Positions 56,447 to 64,000 of a stretch of DNA of 64,000 nt are shown here, one piece after another. The position numbers were made by a program, and so were the translations under genes. The notes below the pieces were generated by a model. It was given only the letters and a program-made list of their open reading frames with translations, searched no databases and was not told the DNA's origin. The DNA comes from Sodiomyces alkalinus F11 (taxonomy: Eukaryota; Ascomycota; Sordariomycetes; Glomerellales; Plectosphaerellaceae), in NCBI RefSeq assembly GCF_003711515.1, contig NW_021167079.1, forward strand, positions 5,197,234 to 5,261,233, given 5' to 3'. How positions within the stretch are numbered: position 1 is the first letter of the stretch; each line of letters begins with the position of its first letter.

Positions 56447-58117
56447 GGTATCACGGTGTATGTTGCACCAAGCGAGCCAGGGAGTCACAATACGGAGAGC
56501 AGAGGGAACAATCTCGCAGAGAAGGAGAGACCCGCACCCAAATGCGCAGCTGCTTGGTTGGTATCCTTGCTCAAGCGGAAGACCAGGAGAGAATGCGGAA
56601 ATAAGATCGACTCGGCTTGAAGTCAACGACGCGCGTACCGTAGAAGAAAGTGAATAGGAAAATTGAAGGAGAGACAAGAAGTTGATAAAATGTCACCGCA
56701 CCGCAAGGCCGGCAAATAGTCGATACGGGAAAGGGGGGAGGGAAAGAAAGGAGGCAGAAGGGAGGTTAGAAGAAAAGGAAAGCTTTTGACGTCGAGAAGA
56801 ACAGGCCAGACATGAAAGAAAGGGGATTTTTTTTTTCTCCAACGCGTCGGCCAAGGCGGCATGGGGTTGGGTAGCCCCTGTACAACAATGCTGTATTCCG
56901 AGTCGGTCTTGCAGCTCCGTACTAATATCCGTAGATGGTACCTGGACATGTGATTCGGGTCCCCGTTAAATGGAGTTTTAGCACCAATTACAGAGAGTGC
57001 CTGGACCAGTAGAATGGGTCTGCCAAGCGATCTCATTTGCGATGCACGTGATATCAGGCTACCTAATTAGGTACCTACCTATACCCGGCTTTGGGGGTTT
57101 GTATCCGTAGGACTGACCCCGATCACTGGTTAGACTGTTGCAAGTCTTTGACTTTCATGTCGATAGTATGCCTCTGACCTGGCTCTGGGCAGAGCAAACT
57201 TCTCTGTTCGAGGAGCTCTGACCTACAAACCATCCTCTGGCGTAGGTCCCAAGTACGGGTACGTGCTCTGTAATACAGGTTGTAGATGGAGTACGTACCT
57301 TACATAAATTACCGAGATGCCAGATGGACACGCGTATGGATAGGTACCTTACTCTATACCAGGTACGGTTAGCACGGACGATGACGGGGAAGTATCGGAT
57401 ACAATCGTCGCAACCGTCTGCCGCATGCAATTGAGAAACCTAAAGCACAAACGGAGTAATGATGGCTTTAGAGGCACTCGGTACCAAGAGTCTTGGTACA
57501 TATTCTCAGTTAATGAAGGTAGTATCCGTACTGTTAGAACGATGGCCTGAGTTACCTATGGACAAGGTTATGCAACTGAAGGTAAAGATCCGGCAGATAG
57601 TTCTGTAATTACGTCGACAAGCCATACGTTGCAAATCGAAGTAATTGTTGACGTCTTGTTTGTAAAGCACTTTGGATTCCAAACTTAATGACGGCTATTC
57701 CTGTAAAGACCGCGCTGTCTTTTCTTAGACAATGAATCGGTTCTCGAAGCTGTCATTATAAGCTACGGTTGACAATGAGTGCGGAGTGTGAATGTGAATA
57801 CTATACACTGTAATAATGACCGATACTGTCCTCCAAAACTCACCGTCCACGAACTCAATTCGCACAGTTTGGAGCTTCCCTCCTAGATTGAGTCAAACTT
57901 TTGCTTAGTCATCCGGAGAAACCCACGCATCATCCAATTACCCTCGCCTTTGTACAAAGCAATTCCACCCGGACCATCATTCGATACAACCGAAGCTCCC
58001 TATTCCGGCCTTGTGGAACGAGAAAAAACGGAAGCCTTCTCGCAGCCCGATGAGCTACCTCTGAATTCTCTCCTCTGCCTACGTATACGCACCCACCACC
58101 ACATTACGCAAGCCATC
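56447..58117. other. Divergent intergenic region between ELO and COX6
   Basis: About 1.67 kb. Palindromic words occur at 57059-57082 (CTACCTAATTAGGTACCTACC), 57295-57306 and 57342-57352. No gene is supported; short open frames lack coding character. Confidence 0.55.
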
Positions 58118-59197
58118 ATGTCGTCCTCTCTCCTCCGTGCCGTCGCCCGCCGCGGTGCCTCGACTGCATTCTTCCAGGCCAACTCCGTCGTCCGCACAAC
58201 TCCTCTGGTCGCCCGCGCTGGCGTCCTCATTCCCATGGCTGCCGGCATTCCGACCGCCTCTCAATTCAGCACCACTACTGCTGTGCGCTCTGGCGACCAC
58301 GGCGAGGAGACCTTTGAGGAGTTCACCGCGAGGTACGGCTTCCCTGGCTCTCCATTGATCTATCTTCGTCTCTCGTCCCCACTGGGGTTTGCTGTGGGGA
58401 GGGCTTTTTTTCTCTCTCCCGGAGAGACGTGCAGTCGAGCGAAGACGACACGATGAACGAAATCAAAAAAACCACCAATGGGGCACAATTAGCCGGAGCT
58501 CAATCAATTGATGGCAGAACTAGAAACTGAACACGTTGTTTTGCAGGTTCGAGAAGGAATTTGATGGCGTCAATGACGTTTTTGAACTCCAGGTATGGAT
58601 GCACTCATTTCCCTTTAGGCCATCGCGACAAGTGGTCCGATCGCGTTCGTGACATCAATCGATACTTCCATCCACGAGAAGTTGAAGAGGATGAAAGAAA
58701 AATCAAAATGCAAAGCGAACAATGACTAACTTAGGAGGCTTTCGCATTCAACAGCGCAACCTTAACAACGCCTTCGCTTACGATCTCGTCCCTTCGCCCG
58801 TCGTCATCGCCGCCGCCCTAAGAGCCGCCCGCCGCGTCAACGACTTCGCCACTGCTGTCCGCATCTTCGAAGGTAGGCAAAGATCCGCAACTTGTATTTC
58901 CCGAGTACTGCCTCGGCAAGTGAATGGAGTCATCGGAGCTCGTTTCGGTTGCACAACTAAGTGCCAGTTCTATAATACACCCCCCGCGAGGAAGAGACTG
59001 GAACCCCGGGCTGCGAGGCATCAGAACTAGGTGAAGAAGACAGTGGCTGACGATGGGCACCCGCCCCAAAAACAGGCATCAAGGCCAAGGTCGAGAACAA
59101 GGGCCAGTACGAGCAGTACCTCGCCGAGCTCAAGCCGCTACGGGAGGAGCTCGGTGTGCCTCTGAAGGAGGACATCTACCCCGAGGAGCATAAATAA
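58118..59197 (+). CDS. cox6: Cytochrome c oxidase subunit VI / Va (COX6, COX5A family), precursor
   Basis: Nuclear-encoded peripheral subunit of respiratory complex IV on the matrix side. Four exons: 58118-58332, 58547-58592 (46 nt), 58755-58872 and 59076-59197, all in phase, 166 aa. The N-terminal 55 or so residues are Arg/Ser/Ala-rich without acidic residues ([26 protein letters not shown]), a mitochondrial presequence. The mature part carries the family pattern: [66 protein letters not shown] and [24 protein letters not shown]. The introns are longer (162-214 bp) than in the other genes of the window. Confidence 0.95.
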
Positions 59198-59895
59198 ATT
59201 AAGCGCGGCCCTTGTTTGCAACCCGTCGAAGGCGGTGTGCTCGAAGATCCGATGGTGGAGAAGGAAAACGCAACGGATGAAAGGAAAGAATCCGTTACTT
59301 GACTTTCCGCTTTCTCGTGTCGTGCGTGGAGTTAGAGGAGTGAAGTTGGATGTCCTAGTGGACGATTTCTGGAGTTATCTGGGTGATCCAAAGAAAGATA
59401 GGAAGGGGCCAAGCTCGTGTATTCTAACCATTAGAGGCGAAGACTCGGGAAACAAAACCCTCAATAGCCAGTTTCTTTTGTTTCTTCCGTTCCTTTGGTT
59501 CTAACGCTTGCATATCCGTGACGTCTTGGATCTACATGGCTCTTTTGCCTCTCCGATCCTACTCCTTGAGAGTGAAGATTAAATTGCCCAATTATGATTC
59601 CAGGTAGACTATTGCCTGGAATGCAGAGTTTATGGTTGGTTGTCCTAAGTTGCTCGTCTCCTGAGCCTGTCTCTAGGCTGGCGCCTTTAGCCGACCAAGC
59701 AAAAACCATAACGCCTGACGAAGCTACTTGAAGCATTGCGCATTGCCAAGTAAGTCTATGGACTACACCCCATGGCTCTCTCTTCTCTTCTCTTTGGGCT
59801 TGGCATCATCTTGAATAACAGCTTATCACGGTGACGAAAGCCAGGTCCTCTGAAATAACGCCTGAATCTCTGAACCACCAACTCTATTAGCCCCA
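59198..59895. other. Convergent intergenic region between COX6 and the chromodomain gene
   Basis: Contains both 3' flanks. No gene or repeat is recognised. Confidence 0.55.
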
Positions 59896-62800
59896 TCAAG
59901 GGAATCCCTTCAGATGACTGAACCTCCCACCCGGAGGCTGGTTGAATATCTGTGCTGCAGACTGTGATCCACCGTCAAGACCAGCCAGAGCCGGTGAAGT
60001 TCCTCTACTAGGAGTCGCCCCCGTTCCGCTGATGGCGATACCCATGCCGCCGCGACCGGTCCGTGGACTCATGACGCCCATTCTTGGGCTGCGCGGCACA
60101 CTAGCTCCGCGTGTCTCCCTGCGTCCGTACTTGGCCGTCCTGAGCTCTTCGCGCACGCGCTCGAGCTCGTTTTCGCGGTCCAAGGCGATAGCCTGCGCGT
60201 CGGTCACCAGCCGCTGCAATTCTTCCAAGCCGCCTTTGGCATTGATCTGGTGGATCTTGGCGAGATTCTGTGCCACCTGCTGCTGGAGCTTGGCATTATC
60301 CTCTCTGAACTCCCGGTTCTCTTTCAACATTGTGTTGGCCGCTTGCCGCTCGTTCTGGAGGACTTCCCGCATATATTCCAGGTCAGTTTCCCTGTTCTTC
60401 ACCTTCTTTTCCAGATCCAGAATCTTAGCCGTCGCAGCCTCGAGCTCCTTCTCTTTTGCCACCAAATCAGCAAGCCGTGTGTCACCAGATGCCGTGAGAG
60501 CTTCGGAGGCTTTTGCCAGCTTCGCTTCTAGCTCCAAGATCTTGGCCTCGCTCGTTTCCAGTCGTGCTACCGCCGCCTTCTCCTTTTCCAAGGCCTGGTT
60601 GCGTTCACGTTCAAAGCTGGCTCGATCACTGAGGGCGCTTAAATGCTGTTGTTGGATGGTGTTGTGTGTGGAGTCATAACTTTTCAGTTGTTTCGACATC
60701 CTGGAAATCTGCTTGTGCATGATTGCTTCAAGGTCCTCCTTATCCTTCAACCGAGACTCGAGTTCAGATGTCTAAGAGAGTCTTGTCAGTACAGCCTTAA
60801 GGAGATGTATTGACGGGGTCCGCAAGTACCTTGGCGTTGAGAGTGTCCAGCTCCGCCTTTGTCATCACGATGCGCACCTGACTAGGCTTTGGGGCGATTT
60901 TCTCGTGAATGCTTGCCCCGATGTCGGCAGGCTTTGCCGTTGGAGACCCGAAACGACGCAAACGCTTCGCCGCAACCTCGTCTGCTGGCACGTCCAGTTT
61001 CCGCTTGCGAGGTTCAGAATCATCGACGTATAGCTGAGTCTGGGAGCGCTGCGTGCTTCCGTAGTAGTCGAGGAGAATGCTCGGAAGCTCTTCAGGCTCC
61101 CACACGAAATTGGGATCTGGGTCGATGGTCTGTTTAACAAACTCTGTCACGACATCATCGACCGGCTGGCCCTCGTAGCTAGAGATGTAGGACCTGCTCT
61201 GGAAAAGCGATACCAACAAGGCACTTTTTCGCGCAAGCTCTTCCATATCCGTCGGAATTGCCATTTGGAAGTGGTCGATGGAGAATGCGATGACCAGGTG
61301 CACGACCATAGGCTGCTGGTCGTGTTCAATACTTTGAAGCGACCTGGCAACGGCGGACGATGCGTATCCAGAATCGAAACCAATGACGATATCGAATTCG
61401 CCCGGATTGACATCCTGATCAGGCGCGATTAGCTGTACGAAGGGAGCGCATCGATCTTCGCCGCCATCCTTCATGCTATGGGGACTGACAATGGCCTCGA
61501 GGTAGCCACGTAACTTCTCGGAACGTGCGACGATCAGAACTCGCTTGTCAACATCCAGCGGCTCGACAAACCGGCCCACGAAAAATAGCTTGGTGTTGGT
61601 GCCAAAGGCGTACTTCTTTACATCAGGTACTGAAAGCTTTCGGAGGTCTTCGTCACCAAGCGACGCAGGATAATCGCACAAGTCGAGGAGTTCGGCGAAG
61701 AGCCGATCGATCTTGGCGATAAGGTCTTGGTCAATGGGGGCATCGTCATTCCATAGCTCGCTGAACCTCTCCATCTCTCGTTTATATTGTAACATCGTCT
61801 CAATATAGAGAGGTCTAATATTGGCTGGAAGCGGCAGTGTCACGACGAACTGATTCGCGTCCGATGGTCCCACAGGCGTAGACAAGGAGCTCTGTTCGCC
61901 CATCTCGGGCGTTGGGGCTGACACTGGCTCGGGGGCCACCTCAATATCCTCTGGCTCGGGCTCTTGTAGAGCTTCCGGCTCTATGGAGCGACTAAGCTCG
62001 GATGGCGTGACCGTCGTAGGCATTGAATCGGTGACCTCGGGCGGCATATGGGCCCCAGCCAACGGTTCACCAGAAGCAGGAACGTCCAGACCCGCTCCTG
62101 CAGCCTGTTCAAGCTGCCTGATAACAGGTAGCGGAGGGTGTGCTATGGACGGGGCGAGGCTATGATGGGGTTCCCTATCATGGGAGCCATCCAGTGAGGC
62201 GATGAGGTCTTCAATCGAGGAGTCGTGGGGAAGCATGGAGTCGGACTGTCCAAACTCGGCATCCGCGGAGTTGTCGGTGAGGAATGGCGCATTAGCCGCC
62301 TCCATCAACTCCTCAATGGCGTCTCGCTCTTCAAGAGCGGGCTTTTGTTCGTCCATATTGGGAGTGGGGCTCTCAGGGCTTTGATGACTAGGTGTTGGCG
62401 ACCGTTCTTGGTGATCTGGAACTATAGGGGAAGAAGTGACCTCTGCAATCGGCCTGCGGAGAACCGTGTCCGGAACGTTCTCTGCGGAGCTCTCGTTGTA
62501 GCTGATCTCGCTTTGGGGAAGGGGAAATGGAGAAGGTACGACCTGCGCAGATTGTTGTGTGGAATCGTGATGATCGATTTGGGTTGCTCGGGCATAAATG
62601 GAGGACTTAGACTGGACGGACTTGTAAGAGGACTCTTGCTGGGATGAGGTTTGGGGCACGGCTTCTACAGCAATAACACTGTCTGCGGAGCTCTCAATCA
62701 TCGGCCAGTCAGCAGGGAAGTCAGGTTGGGTGTGGAACTGCGGCGTGAAGTTGCGTTGGGTCCCGGTATCGTGGAGCGACTCGTTTAATACGCGCGAGCA

Positions 62801-64000
62801 GGTATCAGTGGTTGAGAGACTGTTTGAGAGCTTCGTGGGGTCGACGTCTACTTGTTGGTCCTCTCCATCCGGCTGTCGAGAGGGAATCTCCGAATTAGAA
62901 CAAGGGGCAGTATCAAACTGGAGAAGCTCCGTCTCGCCGTGAGAAGCTTCGAGACTCGTATCTTCCTGCGAGTCCGGGATAGTCCTCTGACTCTTGGTGG
63001 CTTTGGAGACGGCAGAACCAAGAGCAAGCCTGGCGTCCTCGTCTTCAAGAGCGGAGATGGACTGGGAGTGTGTATCCTGAGATGATATGGAGACGCTGAT
63101 GTACTCGGAGGTGTCAAATACGACTCTGTCGTAAACATCCACAGAGATATCGGGGCGAGAGGTGTTGGTGTTGATGAGGATGTCCGAAGTATCCTCTGTC
63201 AAGGCTCCGTCAGAAGTGAAGGAGAGCGACGCGTCAAGCTTCAGAACCTTGGTCGGCCGGGTGTTGTCCTCGGAAAAGTCCTCGGTCGAAGGACCGGTTA
63301 GAACGGGCGGGCTTTGCGGCGGCTCGGAGTCGATCCGCGGCCTCTTGCGGCGGAGGTTAGGTTGAACCACCAGATGACTACTGTCTGTAGAACAAAGGGT
63401 TACAGAGTTGGGCACCGGCGTAGGTCTTGAAGATACCCGTCTCTTCCGGTCCTTTCGCTCTGCGGCCAGGGCCCTCTTCTTCTGTTGTCGTTCGGCTTTC
63501 TCGAGATTCCACTCGTCTATAGCAGACCGGGTCACGTCTCCGGCCGGGATCAGCAGGGTGTAAGCTTAGGAACGCGGGACCATAGTAAGTAGGGGACTCA
63601 CCCAAGACGGTGCGTATTCCTTTCCTGTCTTAGGATTGTTTGCCCACGCGACTTGGTACCAGGTATTTCCTTTCCTCTCCTTTTCGCCGATAATGCGCCT
63701 GATTTGGTACCAGCCTTCTTCTTCTTGTTCCTCGTCCTTCTCTTGTGATTCGTGGTCTTGGATATCCCGTTCTTCTTCCGTGTCTACGGCTGGATTGTCG
63801 ATCGTCTGAGAAAGCAGATGCTCGGACGTTGTCCGCCCGGTCATTGGAGGGAGGGATGTAGTAGTAGGGATGACAACCGGGGGAGCTAAGGCCTGGGTCA
63901 TGACCTTGTGTGCGATTCGTGGAGGATTGGGTCCTGGTGCCCGCGGCCGGCTTGTTGCCTTGCGAGGCTGGAGTTGCCGTCCGCGTCGGGGTCCGAAGGG
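59896..64000 (-). CDS. Chromodomain protein with Hda2/3-type domain and coiled coil (5' end outside window)
   Basis: Probable histone-deacetylase-complex subunit acting in heterochromatin or gene silencing. The frame is open to the right edge, so the start may lie outside; an in-window ATG is at 63901. Order: a chromodomain-like segment at about 63715-63602 (GWYQIRRIIGEKERKGNTWY, QVAWANNPKTGKEYAPSW), a long acidic/Ser disordered stretch, then an Hda2/3-type region (MLQYKREMERFSELW, NTKLFFVGRFVEPLDVDKRV, FDIVIGFDSGYASSAVARSL, VVHLVIAFSIDHFQM) and a C-terminal coiled coil of about 190 residues. The last intron is 60772-60829 (58 bp, in phase). The first junction is unclear: the GTGAGT donor after PSW (63601) leaves phase 0, while nearby acceptors (exon B from about 63537) need phase 1. 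The architecture recalls Neurospora CDP-2 of the HCHC complex, by analogy only. Confidence 0.8.

Noticed and set aside
56447..56677. Upstream in-frame extension of the ELO gene
   Set aside because: It starts with TTG and contains no ATG. The ELO family N-terminus fits the start at 56446.
1..64000. CRISPR arrays, insertion sequences, prophage or secondary-metabolite clusters
   Set aside because: No regularly spaced direct repeats, transposase, phage or polyketide/nonribosomal synthase sequence is seen. The intron-bearing core eukaryotic genes rule out a prokaryotic context.

Overview
The window is nuclear DNA from a filamentous ascomycete (Pezizomycotina, most likely a Sordariomycete). The grounds are short introns of about 55-80 bp with GTRNGT donors and CTNAC branch sites, C/G-ending codons, orthologues of core fungal genes with Pezizomycotina-style extensions, and long intergenic gaps. 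The species cannot be named from sequence alone. There is no bacterial operon logic, no CRISPR array, and I found no rRNA or tRNA by eye.

Layout, left to right: a Ulp2-type SUMO protease (-, 576-3863); a small inverted-repeat element (MITE, 4723-4977); signal peptidase subunit SPC3 (+, 5609-6343); the cytoplasmic 5'-3' exoribonuclease XRN1 in five exons (-, 6807-11346); HAT2/RbAp48 in six exons (+, 12347-14034); an acidic F-box-like protein (+, 15192-17411); NRP1-type RNA-binding protein (-, 19064-21331); a UPF0057/PMP3-type membrane peptide (+, 24516-24924); an unrecognised basic Ser-rich protein whose reading frame appears to slip (+, 26532-28067); CTD kinase CTK1 (-, 29024-32311); glycogen synthase (+, 35894-38109); an F-box/LRR-type protein (+, 40047-42066); a gene-poor 6.3 kb; an unrecognised Ser-rich protein (+, 48341-49474); another gene-poor 5.7 kb; an ELO fatty-acid elongase (-, 55209-56446); COX6/COX5A (+, 58118-59197); and the 3' part of a chromodomain plus Hda2/3-type silencing protein that runs off the right edge (-, 59896-64000).

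The genes are ordinary chromosomal housekeeping genes and do not form a cluster. Several act in gene expression: SUMO deconjugation, RNA polymerase II CTD phosphorylation, H4 acetylation, histone deacetylation or heterochromatin, mRNA decay and RNA binding. Others serve secretion, lipid elongation, glycogen synthesis and respiration. Five divergent pairs (ULP2/SPC3, XRN1/HAT2, NRP1/PMP3-like, CTK1/GSY, ELO/COX6) share upstream regions of 1.0-3.6 kb.

I saw no wholly new multigene system. The more unusual observations are: a MITE with 38-bp terminal inverted repeats; a 57-nt intron in ULP2 that keeps the frame open; a 5-nt first coding exon in XRN1; a probable frame slip in the 26.5 kb gene; an NRP1 whose nuclease fold lacks its first acidic pair; a chromodomain/Hda2-3 fusion with an unresolved exon junction; and a family of short palindromic words (TACCTAAGGTA, TACCTAGGTA, TACTTCGTA, TACTCCGTA types) concentrated in the intergenic DNA.
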